64,000 nt of DNA from NCBI GenBank assembly GCA_029862745.1, contig JAOTWS010000002.1:62001-126000 (forward strand). Direction: 5' to 3'. The DNA comes from Nitrosopumilus sp. Its GTDB lineage: Archaea; Thermoproteota; Nitrososphaeria; Nitrososphaerales; Nitrosopumilaceae. Both the position numbers and the translations under genes were made by a program. Below the pieces are notes generated by a model that did no database searches, was not told where the DNA came from, and saw nothing but the letters and a program-made list of their open reading frames with translations. Below, piece after piece: positions 51,813 through 61,292 of this stretch. How positions within the stretch are numbered: position 1 is the first letter of the stretch; every line of letters begins with the position of its first letter.

Positions 51813-52690
51813 TATATTATTGCCCTTGCAATTGTATTAGAGATATCAACTAACGATGTTTTACCTGGAATTGTGTTTGTACTAATAATACTTGTCACTC
51901 CTGATTTTTTTATCTTCTTTTCTGCATTATTCATTAAAAGTGCATGTGTACATGCAACATACACTTTTTTACATTTTTGTTTTTTAAGAAACTGTGTAGC
52001 TTTGATTATACTCCCTCCTGTACTTATCATATCATCAACTAAAATAAGATCTCTTCCTGTAACTTCTATGTTTTTTGTTTTAATCTCTATCTTACCTGTT
52101 TTTCTATCTCGTTTTTTCTCTAAAGCAATATAATCTGAATTAAATTGTATTGCAAATTCTTTTGCTCTTTCTTTTCCACCTTGATCCGGTGATATTACAA
52201 GAGGATTTTTTAGGCTTAATTTTTTAAAATATTTGGCAAGATCTGGTATTGCAGACACATTTTTTGTTTTTATGGTGAAATGTTTGAAACCAATAATACT
52301 GTGAATATCTACAGCAATTATTTTTGATGCACCTACACCTTTGAATAATTTACCTAAAACTTTCATTGTAATTATTTCCCCTGGTAAAAACTCTCTATCT
52401 TGTCTTGCATATCCCATATATGGAATTACTGCGATCACTTCTGAAGAAACTTCTTTTACTTTTGAAATCAATGATAATATTTGAACTAGATTAGTATCTA
52501 CAGGCGGATTCATTGATTGTACTACGATTGATTTTTTCTTTGATAACCTTCCACTCAAAGTAATCTTACTTTCTCCATCAGGAAAAACTCTGATCTCTGA
52601 TTTTATAAAATTCGCTTCTAATTTCTTTGATAATCTTTTTGCTAATTTCTCTGATGATTTTCCTGCAATAATAGATAGTTTACTCATCAA
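51812..52690 (-). CDS. prs: Ribose-phosphate pyrophosphokinase
   Basis: Makes PRPP from ribose 5-phosphate and ATP for nucleotide, histidine and NAD synthesis. The PRPP-binding loop DLILVDDMISTGGSI is near 213-227, DQGGKERAKEFA near 169-180 is the flexible loop, and GYARQDREFLPGE near 92-104 is the ATP loop. The length of 292 is that of archaeal Prs. It is the first gene of the prs-trm11-rnz-sir2 operon. Confidence 0.94.
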   Translation of the reverse strand: MMSKLSIIAGKSSEKLAKRLSKKLEANFIKSEIRVFPDGESKITLSGRLSKKKSIVVQSMNPPVDTNLVQILSLISKVKEVSSEVIAVIPYMGYARQDREFLPGEIITMKVLGKLFKGVGASKIIAVDIHSIIGFKHFTIKTKNVSAIPDLAKYFKKLSLKNPLVISPDQGGKERAKEFAIQFNSDYIALEKKRDRKTGKIEIKTKNIEVTGRDLILVDDMISTGGSIIKATQFLKKQKCKKVYVACTHALLMNNAEKKIKKSGVTSIISTNTIPGKTSLVDISNTIARAII

Positions 52691-52729
52691 AAAAGCGTGA
52701 TTTGAAGGGATTCTTAAGTTTTGAGAAGA

Positions 52730-54529
52730 TCAATCCTCTCCACTTCCACGACCAATATCTCCAATTCCATACTTATCTATGATTTTGTCTCTTTCGTCAC
52801 TGAGCTTATTAATTTCACTTATCTCTTGTTTTTCATCTCCTTGATATATAGTTCTAATTGGCCATGGAATTCTAATATCATATTTCTTAAATTCTTCGTA
52901 CATAATTAGCCTCATCTCAGTTTTAGCTTTGAACTGTGCTCCATAATCCCTTACATAAAGCCACAATGAAAAATCTAAGGATGAATCATTAAATTTGTTA
53001 AATCTAACAACAGGTTGGCTAATATCAACATGAATATCTTTATCACATCCACAACTTGGTTTATTATCTTCTAAATACGGACATCGTAATTGTACAACTA
53101 GATGTCTTCCTTTATTATCTACAGTTTCTTTCATGGCACGTTTTCCAACCTTTACAAGAATTGCTGCAACTTGTTTAGGATCATTAAGATATGAAACACC
53201 TACATCCACAACTGCAGGAACCATCTTAATTTCTTTAGAGTAATTAATGATCTGAGCATTTACTAGTTGTCTTGTAGGGATTATCGCAAATGATTCATTT
53301 AGTGCATCTCTAACATATGTTACTCTTGGTGTAATTTTATGTACATAGCCATTATATCCAGTATCAAGCTTGATACGTTCACCTTCAGAAAATATCTTGT
53401 CTTTTCGAATCAAAATATATGCAAAATAATTTTGCATTGTCTCTTGTAATGCCAAGCCAATTCCTATAGCTAAACCCCCTGTAGCAGTAGCAAGTACTAT
53501 CAAATCTACACCCCACCAACTCACTATAGCAATAATCACAGCACCAAAAATTCCTAAAGGTAAAATCTGAGAAATTGTTTTTGGAAGATTTTTTCTTTTT
53601 CTAGTTGCATAACCTGGCGGTCTTCCACCTGGTATTATTGGTTCAAATCCTTCTAATCTTTTTTCTTCTCTCCATGTATCTATTGGATAAACTTCTTCTT
53701 CTTCTTGCCCTAATCTTAATTTTTTTCCAGATTGATTATCTCCAGAAATACATTTTTCTAAATAATCTGCATATTTCAATCTCTCAGATTTTTTCCACTC
53801 TTCAAATGGATTTTTTACTAATTGCTCATAACTTCCAATTGGTAATCCTTTAGTGGTTCTAAATTCTTCAAGGAATTTTCTCCCATCTTCTGTTTTGAGA
53901 TTTTTTTCAAAGTCTTCATCAGAAATATCTTCTGGTGTTTTTTTTGGTGGAACCCATTTGAAAAATTTATGAAATAAATCACCATTATCATCAAGAAAAC
54001 CTCTCATATCTTTCCACTCTTCAAAATCTTCTCGTTCCAGAATAGATTTTGATCGTTTCGTAATCATGATAGGGATTAGATGGGCAATTGAATATCCAAT
54101 TACCAATATGTTAATTGTATTTAGAATCTTTGAAAAAGTTTTAGCAGGAGTTAAATTTTTCTCATTTTTTCCTATTATTATCTCCCCATCTAGATTTGTT
54201 ATAACTGCATCCTCAGAATTTGATAATATTTTATCATTAAACAGATCAAAAGATTGTATGTATACATTCATGCTAGTTATCAAAATAATTGCAAAAAAAG
54301 GTAAAACTCCAACCCGAACAAACCTTGAAAGATGAGGTCTTGCATAGCTGAATTTTTGAGTCCTTACCCAGTTTGAAAAAAAACGATATACTAAGACAAT
54401 TCCTACAATTCCAAGAATTAATACTGTAAAGGCAATCTGTAACGCTTCAGATGAAGCAATTAATTGAAAAACATTCTGAAATACATCTGTTTGTCCTGCA
54501 ACTGCTCCAATAATTTCATCTTCAGCCAT
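52730..54529 (-). CDS. MscS-type mechanosensitive channel
   Basis: The 599-residue protein has hydrophobic helices near 28-47, 71-89 and 131-153, a long soluble insertion (about 155-305), then helices near 318-335 and 341-358, and an MscS domain: TGGLAIGIGLALQETMQNYFAYILI is the pore-lining TM3. A cytoplasmic beta domain includes GDRI-like SEGERIKLDTGYNGYVHKI. A Cys cluster (CPYLEDNKPSCGCDKD) near 514-529 is an unusual insertion and may bind metal. The tail is acidic. Likely role: release of solutes under osmotic downshock. Confidence 0.88.
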   Translation of the reverse strand: MAEDEIIGAVAGQTDVFQNVFQLIASSEALQIAFTVLILGIVGIVLVYRFFSNWVRTQKFSYARPHLSRFVRVGVLPFFAIILITSMNVYIQSFDLFNDKILSNSEDAVITNLDGEIIIGKNEKNLTPAKTFSKILNTINILVIGYSIAHLIPIMITKRSKSILEREDFEEWKDMRGFLDDNGDLFHKFFKWVPPKKTPEDISDEDFEKNLKTEDGRKFLEEFRTTKGLPIGSYEQLVKNPFEEWKKSERLKYADYLEKCISGDNQSGKKLRLGQEEEEVYPIDTWREEKRLEGFEPIIPGGRPPGYATRKRKNLPKTISQILPLGIFGAVIIAIVSWWGVDLIVLATATGGLAIGIGLALQETMQNYFAYILIRKDKIFSEGERIKLDTGYNGYVHKITPRVTYVRDALNESFAIIPTRQLVNAQIINYSKEIKMVPAVVDVGVSYLNDPKQVAAILVKVGKRAMKETVDNKGRHLVVQLRCPYLEDNKPSCGCDKDIHVDISQPVVRFNKFNDSSLDFSLWLYVRDYGAQFKAKTEMRLIMYEEFKKYDIRIPWPIRTIYQGDEKQEISEINKLSDERDKIIDKYGIGDIGRGSGED

Positions 54530-54662
54530 TTATGTTATATGCCGTGTTTTCCAGAATACAAATGTTAACCTCTATTACTAATGAAAATTTTTATAAATTT
54601 AAAATTTTTTGTGCCTGAATAATTCTGTAACATTTAACAATGGTAAATGTATTATTAGGTGA

Positions 54663-56027
54663 GTGACCTATCAAACCACAATTTGGAGTGATTCACCATC
54701 TTTAAAATCATACACTCTATCTAATTTTCGGACTATTCCACAAATTCAGAATCTCGGTGATAAAACTCAATTTGAGATGGAAGTTGTGGGAAACGTTTTA
54801 CCATTTAAAGCAAATAACTATGTTATTGAGCAACTAATTGATTGGAATAATATCCCTAATGATCCTATATTTGTTCTAACTTTTCCTCAAAAAGGGATGC
54901 TAAAACCCGAGCATTATAAAAAAATGGAAAGTGCTTTAAAAAATAATTTAGATAAAAAAGAAATTACATCTATCGCAAATGAGATTCGTTTACAGCTAAA
55001 CCCACATCCTGCAGGTCAAATGGAGCTCAATGTTCCAACTCTAAAAGATGGAACCAAATTATATGGAATGCAGCATAAATACAAGGAAACTTGCCTCTTT
55101 TTTCCTAGTCAGAGTCAGACATGTCATGCATATTGCAGCTTTTGTTTTAGATGGCCTCAATTTGTTGGAATGGATGAAATGAAATTTGCAATGCAAGAGG
55201 GAGAACAACTTGTTCAATATGTTAGAGAACATCCAGAGATTTCTGATGTACTCTTTACTGGTGGTGATCCAATGATTATGAAAGCAAAAATTTTCTCAAA
55301 ATATGTTGATACATTAATTGATGCAAAACTTCCAAATCTAAAAACAATTAGAATTGGAACAAAAGCGCTTGCATATTGGCCTTACAAATTTCTCACAGAT
55401 TCTGATTCTCAGGAAATGTTAGATGTTTTTAGGAAGATTACTGATAATGGATTACATCTTGCATTTATGGCTCACTTTAATCACTTGAATGAATTATCAA
55501 CTGATGCTGTAAAACAAGCAATAAAGGCAGTACGGACAACTGGTGCTCAAATTAGAACTCAATCTCCTATTCTAGCACACATTAATGATGATGCAGTGAT
55601 GTGGGCAAAAATGTGGAGTAAACAGGTTCAATTGGGATGTATTCCATATTACATGTTTGTGGTTAGAGATACAGGTGCTCAACACTACTTTGGCATCCCT
55701 CTAGTCAAAGCATATCAAATTTTCAAAAAGGCGTATTCATCAGTAAGTGGTTTAGCTAAAACTGTTCGCGGACCAAGTATGTCTGCAACTCCAGGTAAAG
55801 TACACATTATTGGAACTGCAGATCTTAGTGATCAAAAAGTAATTGTTTTAAGATTTTTACAAGGTAGAAATCCTGATTGGATACAAATTCCATTTTTTGC
55901 AAAGTATGACGAAAAAGCAATTTGGCTAGATGATTTGAAACCTGCACTTACTGAAAAATTCTTCTTTGATGAGGAAATGAAAAATTTTCGAAAATCTAAC
56001 CCACTTGATGATTATCCAGAATCTTAG
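54663..56027 (+). CDS. KamA family radical SAM protein (lysine 2,3-aminomutase-like)
   Basis: The 454-residue enzyme has the [4Fe-4S]/SAM motif CHAYCSFC, with Cys154, Cys158 and Cys161. DVLFTGGDPMIM follows near 194-205. SATPGK near 375-380 offers a lysine for PLP in the place used by lysine 2,3-aminomutase. KamA enzymes move an amino group between C2 and C3; relatives act on lysine, glutamate or EF-P lysine. A role in beta-lysine (compatible solute) synthesis is plausible, but no partner acetyltransferase is adjacent. The start is GTG at 54663. Confidence 0.82.
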   Translation: MTYQTTIWSDSPSLKSYTLSNFRTIPQIQNLGDKTQFEMEVVGNVLPFKANNYVIEQLIDWNNIPNDPIFVLTFPQKGMLKPEHYKKMESALKNNLDKKEITSIANEIRLQLNPHPAGQMELNVPTLKDGTKLYGMQHKYKETCLFFPSQSQTCHAYCSFCFRWPQFVGMDEMKFAMQEGEQLVQYVREHPEISDVLFTGGDPMIMKAKIFSKYVDTLIDAKLPNLKTIRIGTKALAYWPYKFLTDSDSQEMLDVFRKITDNGLHLAFMAHFNHLNELSTDAVKQAIKAVRTTGAQIRTQSPILAHINDDAVMWAKMWSKQVQLGCIPYYMFVVRDTGAQHYFGIPLVKAYQIFKKAYSSVSGLAKTVRGPSMSATPGKVHIIGTADLSDQKVIVLRFLQGRNPDWIQIPFFAKYDEKAIWLDDLKPALTEKFFFDEEMKNFRKSNPLDDYPES

Positions 56028-56099
56028 AATTAACCTGACTAACTTGACAAATCTATCTTACAAGATAACATTAGTAAACTAATTTACTAAAAATATCAA

Positions 56100-57545
56100 T
56101 TGAACCCAGATCAAGTGTTACAGACTATAGAAAATGAAAAGATATCATTCATTGATTTTTGGTTTGTAGATATTTTCGGTGAACTTCATAATGTTGGAAT
56201 GCCTAGATATGCAATTGATAAAAATAGTTTTGTAAATGGTCTTGAAAAATTAGATGCAAGTTCAATCGTTGGATTCAAAGCAGTAAATAATTCTGACATG
56301 ATTTTAATGCCAGATCCAAATTCATTTAAGATTCTTCCAAATGAATATGATCCTGGAAATAGAAAAAACGCAAGAATATTTTGTGATCTGTATGATGGTA
56401 GTACAAACAAAGAGTCAAGATATAATCGAGATTCAAGAGGTATAGCACAGAAGGCAGCAGAAAAACTCCAAGAGTTTGGATTAACTCATACTAATTGGGG
56501 CCCTGAGATTGAATTTTTTGTTTTTGATGCAATCAGCGTTTATCCATCACCCTATGCTGCAACTCATTCTGGAGGCGGATCTGGATATTCTATTGAATCT
56601 AAAGAATCACCTTGGGCAAAAGGAAATGTAAGTACTGCAATAGATCTCAAAGAAGGGTACTATCCATCACAACCAAAAGATACACTCAATTCTTTTAGAA
56701 AAGATGTATGTGATGATTTATACAATTATTTTGGGATAAAAATTGAAGCGGAACACCATGAAGTAGCAACTTCTGGTCAGTGTGAGATCAATTTAGTTTA
56801 TGATGAAATGATTGCTATGGCAGATAATGTAATTGCAGTTAAAAATTTGATCAAGGTAAAAGCTAAAAGAAAAAACAAAGTTGCAACCTTTATGCCAAAA
56901 CCAATTTTTGGTGACAACGCTTCTGCAATGCATACACATCAAAGTTTATGGAATAAAAATACGAATGTTATGTATGATCGTAATGACGACATAGCACAAA
57001 TGAGCCAAACCGGAAGATATTATGTTGGCGGGATCTTGAGTCATGCATCAGCTCTTTGTGCAATCTCAAATCCTACAACCAATTCTTACAAACGACTTGT
57101 TCCTGGATTTGAAGCACCTGTAAATGTTTGTTGGGGATTAGGTAATAGATCTACTGCGATAAGAATCCCCATGTATAATAGAAATCAAGAAAAAAGTAAA
57201 AGAATTGAATATCGAGTACCTGATCCAACTGCAAATATCTATCTTTTAGAAGCTGCATTATTATTGGCAGGTTTAGATGGAATAAAAAATAAAATTGATC
57301 CTGGTGATCCTGTTGAAGAAAATGTATACAAACTTTCTTCAGAAAAAAAACGAGAATATAATATTGGTTCTTTGCCAGTTTCTTTGAAGGGTGCACTTGA
57401 TTCATTATGTAGTGATTCAAATTTCTTAGAAGAAGTTTTCACCAAAGATTTTCTTGATGCATATACGGAATTAAAATATAAAGAATATACCGCATTTGCA
57501 CAAACTCCTACAGCATGGGAAGTTTCAATGTATGCAGATGCATAA
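56100..57545 (+). CDS. Glutamine synthetase, type I (copy 2)
   Basis: The 481-residue protein matches copy 1 over its length: GPEIEFFVFD near 138-147, HHEVATSGQCEINLVYD near 219-235 and NSYKRLVPGFEAP near 326-338 are present. In the region around 275-285 it reads GDNASAMHTHQSLW where canonical enzymes have GSGMHxHxSL, so one Gly is Ala. All other visible catalytic residues remain. The start is TTG at 56100. Two GS genes 14 kb apart suggest divided roles, for example different ammonia ranges. Confidence 0.92.
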   Translation: MNPDQVLQTIENEKISFIDFWFVDIFGELHNVGMPRYAIDKNSFVNGLEKLDASSIVGFKAVNNSDMILMPDPNSFKILPNEYDPGNRKNARIFCDLYDGSTNKESRYNRDSRGIAQKAAEKLQEFGLTHTNWGPEIEFFVFDAISVYPSPYAATHSGGGSGYSIESKESPWAKGNVSTAIDLKEGYYPSQPKDTLNSFRKDVCDDLYNYFGIKIEAEHHEVATSGQCEINLVYDEMIAMADNVIAVKNLIKVKAKRKNKVATFMPKPIFGDNASAMHTHQSLWNKNTNVMYDRNDDIAQMSQTGRYYVGGILSHASALCAISNPTTNSYKRLVPGFEAPVNVCWGLGNRSTAIRIPMYNRNQEKSKRIEYRVPDPTANIYLLEAALLLAGLDGIKNKIDPGDPVEENVYKLSSEKKREYNIGSLPVSLKGALDSLCSDSNFLEEVFTKDFLDAYTELKYKEYTAFAQTPTAWEVSMYADA

Positions 57546-57617
57546 TATTACTAATTACCATTATCTTTAGTGGAAATAAGTAGAACATTTTTAAAATAAG
57601 ATTTGTCTTTTTTAGTA

Positions 57618-58250
57618 TTGAAAATAAAATTTTTAATATTATCATTGTTAATTATACCATTTTTTTCTGGAATCGTATTTGCACATACAGTTGATTCTGT
57701 TGGTGAATATAGAGTAGAAATTGGTTGGATGAATGAACCAGTTGTTTCTGGAGAAACCAACGCAATTGAATTCTATGTTAGTCCACTTGAACCTACATTA
57801 GCTCTGAAAGATCAAGTATTTAAAAATGGAATTCCAGAATTAAAAAAAACAGTAAAAATTCAACTAATATACAAAGATGAAAGTATTATGCTTCCGTTAT
57901 CTCCTGATCATAATATACCGGGAAAATATTATGCATTTATCAATCCCACAGTTTCTGGATTTTATCAAGCAAACATTTTGGGAATTATTGAAGATACACC
58001 AATCAGTCTATCTATGCATCCTCCAAAAGTTGAAGAACGTTCATACATTGAATTTCCAGAACCAACAGATCTTACATTAAATCAAATTATTGATGGCCAT
58101 ACTGCATTAATTTCAGATATACATAATTTGAAGAAATCAGTAAAAAATCTTGAAGAAAAATCAATCAATATAGGATATGCAAGTATTGGGCTTGCACTTG
58201 GTGGTATTAGTATTGCAGTTATTGCACTAATAAGATCTAAAAAGATCTAA
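57618..58250 (+). CDS. Exported, C-terminally anchored protein
   Basis: A TTG at 57618 gives a normal signal peptide (KIKFLILSLLIIPFFSGIVFA); a TTG at 57603 would add five residues. The mature domain starts at AHTVDSVGEYRVEIGW and is beta-rich, similar in layout to CopC/YtkA-like extracytoplasmic domains, with His at the mature N terminus that could bind copper. A helical segment (IIDGHTALISDIHNLKKSVKNLEEK) precedes a final transmembrane helix (IGLALGGISIAVIALI) and RSKKI. Function is not certain. Confidence 0.72.
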   Translation: MKIKFLILSLLIIPFFSGIVFAHTVDSVGEYRVEIGWMNEPVVSGETNAIEFYVSPLEPTLALKDQVFKNGIPELKKTVKIQLIYKDESIMLPLSPDHNIPGKYYAFINPTVSGFYQANILGIIEDTPISLSMHPPKVEERSYIEFPEPTDLTLNQIIDGHTALISDIHNLKKSVKNLEEKSINIGYASIGLALGGISIAVIALIRSKKI

Positions 58251-58253
58251 TTA

Positions 58254-58283
58254 GAATTTTAAAATATATTATTTTTAAAATTC
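58254..58283. terminator. Candidate bidirectional terminator hairpin
   Basis: GAATTTTAAAA (58254-58264) is perfectly complementary to TTTTAAAATTC (58273-58283), with an 8-base loop. It begins 3 bases after the stop of the surface-protein gene and lies between convergent genes. All arms are AT-only apart from the end pair, so it is weak as a stem but gives T-rich ends on both strands. Confidence 0.4.
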
Positions 58284-58302
58284 ATTACTGTATCTTGTTA
58301 TT

Positions 58303-58322
58303 AATTATAGAATGCTATAATT
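58303..58322. repeat. Second inverted repeat in the convergent intergenic region
   Basis: AATTATAG (58303-58310) pairs with CTATAATT (58315-58322) around AATG. With the hairpin at 58254-58283 it makes two dyads in a 217-base gap between convergent genes; a termination or processing role is inferred. I see no gene in the gap. Confidence 0.35.
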
Positions 58323-58467
58323 ATTGACGTAATAATCACACTATACTTAATATTAAAACATCGATTACGAATTACACAATTATTGAATTTTCATAAAATT
58401 TAGAAATTATTATCCCTATATCTATGAAAAACAACAAGACAATAAAACCTGTTTTGTTCTTCTATGT

Positions 58468-59766
58468 TTATTGTTTAATATTACTATCGATTTTTTTATT
58501 CTTAAAAATTATAAAAAATATTCCTCCTATTCCTATTATTAAAATTCCTACAAGTATGATTTCAATTTCAAATTGGAATCCCATATAGACTGAAATTCCT
58601 ACTCCAAATAATGGAAGTATGGGTAATTTACCTATATTTATTGGAACTCTAAATTTTCGTTCAATATTAGGCTCTATATAGCGTAAAACAATTACAGCTA
58701 GATTTATTGCAGCAAAAGTTATCACAATTGCAAAAACTGCAATGTTTGCAACAATTACAATATCTCCAATTAACGTAAAGGCTATTGAAGCAATCAGAAT
58801 TACAATAATTGCAATCCATGGTGTTTTTGTTTTCAAATGAATTTTTTCAAGTATTTGAGGATAGACTCTCTCTCTTGCCATTCCATAAAACATTCTGGAT
58901 CCTGCAACAAGTGTGATCAAAACAGTATTGGTTATTGCAAAAAGAGCAATAAAAGAAAGTATGATATGAGCTTCTGATCCTAAACCTATTTCAGCTACTA
59001 GTGCCATCGGTGCTGCTGAAGTGGCAAGTTCTTCCCAATTTACTACACGAACTACTGCCAAAGAAACTAGAATGTATATTGTCCCAGATATCAAAACAGA
59101 CAAGATTATTGCTCTCGGAATTGTTTTTTTGGGCTTTTTTACCTCCTCAGCTACATTTGCCATATCTTCAAATCCAATAAATGCAAAAAATATCAAAACA
59201 AATGCAATAACAACTCCGCTAAAACCAGAAGGACTTTCAAGATAATTTACTGATTCTGGATTACTAAATGTAAAACCAATTATGATAATTAGTATTAATC
59301 CAGAAGCTTCAATTAATGTAAAAATAGTGTTTGTCCAAGCTGACTCTCTTATTCCTATAAAATTTACTATAGAAAGAATAACTAACAAACCAATAGCAGA
59401 AATTATTATTGGAATATTGGCAAATTCTGCCAAATATCCACCAAATCCTAATGATACTGTTGCAGCAGTAATAATAGATGTAATTGATGTTAACCATCCT
59501 ATTAGAAATGCAAAAAAATTACTTTTAAAGGCATTTTTAATGAATACATATTCTGCAGCAGATTTTGGAAATATCGATGATAATTCTGCATAACTAAATC
59601 CTGCAAATAATGCAACAATTGATCCTAAAACAAATGCAATCCAGACTGAATCTCCGGCAAATCCTACAGCTTCACCCATTAGCACATAAATTCCTGCGCC
59701 GAGAATCAATCCAACCCCATACGTTGTAAGTTGGAAAAGTCCTATGTGACGTTTTAATTCAGACAT
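58468..59766 (-). CDS. APC family amino acid/amine permease
   Basis: The 432-residue protein is almost wholly hydrophobic, with about twelve transmembrane helices. The start LFQLTTYGVGLILGAGIYVLMGE has the GxGxGxxxGAGIY-type first helix of the APC superfamily. FIGFEDMANVAEEVKKPKKTIPRAI near 200-224 is the conserved helix 6 loop. The substrate is probably an amino acid or polyamine, not decidable here. It follows the VIT1-like gene by 13 bases on the same strand. Confidence 0.88.
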   Translation of the reverse strand: MSELKRHIGLFQLTTYGVGLILGAGIYVLMGEAVGFAGDSVWIAFVLGSIVALFAGFSYAELSSIFPKSAAEYVFIKNAFKSNFFAFLIGWLTSITSIITAATVSLGFGGYLAEFANIPIIISAIGLLVILSIVNFIGIRESAWTNTIFTLIEASGLILIIIIGFTFSNPESVNYLESPSGFSGVVIAFVLIFFAFIGFEDMANVAEEVKKPKKTIPRAIILSVLISGTIYILVSLAVVRVVNWEELATSAAPMALVAEIGLGSEAHIILSFIALFAITNTVLITLVAGSRMFYGMARERVYPQILEKIHLKTKTPWIAIIVILIASIAFTLIGDIVIVANIAVFAIVITFAAINLAVIVLRYIEPNIERKFRVPINIGKLPILPLFGVGISVYMGFQFEIEIILVGILIIGIGGIFFIIFKNKKIDSNIKQ

Positions 59767-59779
59767 TTTATTGCCAATC

Positions 59780-60463
59780 CTAAGAAACCAGAAAATTTAA
59801 TCCGTATCCTACCAAATATGCAACAACTGCTGCAATACCACCAATGATTAATGTGGTTACTCCTGAACTCATCATTGATTTTTTAACTATTTTTCCTTTG
59901 ATCATCCCTACTAGGAAAAATGCAGCAAGAACAGAAATTGTAGAATATATGAAAGCTTCTGAGTTTTGATCAATTCCAATTATCATAAAAATCATGAATG
60001 GTAGCAGTGGAATTAATCCGATCATATTAAAGCCAATAAAAGTACTCACAGAACTATCCATTGAATTCTTTTCGTCTTCAACTAGTCCAAGTTCCTCTTT
60101 CATCATTGTATCTATCCAAACTTTTCTTCTTGATGTGATGATTCGTACAACATCATCAAGTAATTCATCTTTGAATCCTTTTTCTCTATAAATTTTTCTA
60201 ATCTCGTTTCTTTCTTGTTCTGCTAAATTATCTATCTCCCATTCTTCTTGTCTTCTTTTCATTTGAACAAATTCATTTCGAGCTTTTGATGCTTGATAAT
60301 TTGCAGCAGCCATTGAAAATCCATCAGCAAACAAATTTGCAAATCCTAGAATTAAGATAATTCCTGCAGGTAGTGATGCTCCAACTGTACCGGCAACTAT
60401 GGCAAATGTTGTTACTGCACCATCTATTGATCCATAAATAAAATCATCAAAATTCCATTTCAT
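59780..60463 (-). CDS. VIT1/CCC1-like metal transporter
   Basis: The 227 residues have [17 protein letters not shown] near 14-30 and [20 protein letters not shown] near 42-61, the metal-binding helices 1 and 2 of the VIT1/CCC1 family, which moves iron(II) or manganese(II). A charged helical cytoplasmic part ([24 protein letters not shown]) follows, then three more helices. The family usually has about five helices, as here. It overlaps the CBS remnant gene by 4 bases. Confidence 0.85.
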   Translation of the reverse strand: MKWNFDDFIYGSIDGAVTTFAIVAGTVGASLPAGIILILGFANLFADGFSMAAANYQASKARNEFVQMKRRQEEWEIDNLAEQERNEIRKIYREKGFKDELLDDVVRIITSRRKVWIDTMMKEELGLVEDEKNSMDSSVSTFIGFNMIGLIPLLPFMIFMIIGIDQNSEAFIYSTISVLAAFFLVGMIKGKIVKKSMMSSGVTTLIIGGIAAVVAYLVGYGLNFLVS

Positions 60464-60864
60464 ACTGATACTAAGACTTTAGATACAGTGGTTTTACTAA
60501 AAATACCTAAAACATCATTATCATCATCATGTACAATTAAACCATTAACATTATTTTCTAAAACAGTTTCACATGCAACATATAACTCCTTATCAAATTT
60601 TACAATAATTAGTACTTTAGTTACTATGTATCTTGTTAATGAATTAATACTATTTTGACTCATAATTTCAGCAGCTTTCTTAGGATTAATTTCATTATCT
60701 GCAAATTTGATTGGCTTCATAATTTTTGTAATCAATGTATCTTCTAATCTTTGAGTTAAAGTTTCAGAAAATAAAAACAACTCAATATCTTTTTCAGTGA
60801 TTATTTCTACATACTTACTATTATCTACAATAACTAATATGCAAATTTTTATATTCAATAGCAT
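60460..60864 (-). CDS. Truncated CBS-domain protein
   Basis: The 134-residue frame is open but looks damaged. It begins within a CBS motif ([17 protein letters not shown]), continues with [30 protein letters not shown], then jumps to [32 protein letters not shown] and ends [14 protein letters not shown]. The first half of CBS1 and the end of CBS2 (after NSINSL) are missing relative to a normal two- or four-motif protein. It could be a functioning short form or a decaying gene. It overlaps the transporter gene by 4 bases. Confidence 0.55.
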   Translation of the reverse strand: MLLNIKICILVIVDNSKYVEIITEKDIELFLFSETLTQRLEDTLITKIMKPIKFADNEINPKKAAEIMSQNSINSLTRYIVTKVLIIVKFDKELYVACETVLENNVNGLIVHDDDNDVLGIFSKTTVSKVLVSV

Positions 60865-61058
60865 TTTAATGCACTATGAAATTGATGATTTTTTCAGAAC
60901 CAAAATGGGTTTATTTAAAAAATTAATTATTGACATTATTTTTTTGTAAGATATTTTATATAAAAAGAGAAGATATAATTTTCAATTTTGATTATATTTT
61001 ATAATTCCAATCTTGAAAATTAATGATCTATTTTACATTAACACACTGAAATTTTTGT

Positions 61059-61160
61059 ATGGTGAAATTCAATAAAATTTTGGCATCTTTTGATGGTTTT
61101 GTAAATTCAATTAGAAGATTAAATAGAGCAATTGAAATTGCAAAAGGTAGTGATGCTCTC
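61059..61160 (+). pseudogene. N-terminal remnant of a universal stress protein
   Basis: From ATG 61059 the frame reads FNKILASFDGFVNSIRRLNRAIE, closely like the Usp N terminus (K-I-L-V-P-x-D-G-S-x-N-S-x-R-A-L-x-x-A-I-E). It then departs at about 61155 and the remaining 120 residues of a Usp are absent. On the opposite strand a short frame (61125-61262) reads QTKLVKTIGSATSKAQKDGA and resembles a Usp interior, suggesting a local inversion. The bases 60865-61058 hold no gene that I can see. Confidence 0.55.
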
Positions 61161-61292
61161 CTCCAGTTTGTATTTAAAAACAGCACCATCTTTTTGAGCT
61201 TTACTTGTTGCAGAACCAATAGTTTTGACAAGCTTTGTCTGTGGATTTTCTTTCATTTTCTGCGTAAATTTTATTCATATAGTCAGAGGTAA

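Noticed and set aside
61028-61231. 67-residue minus-strand open frame
   Set aside because: It is the complement of the Usp N-terminal remnant and reads as a shadow.
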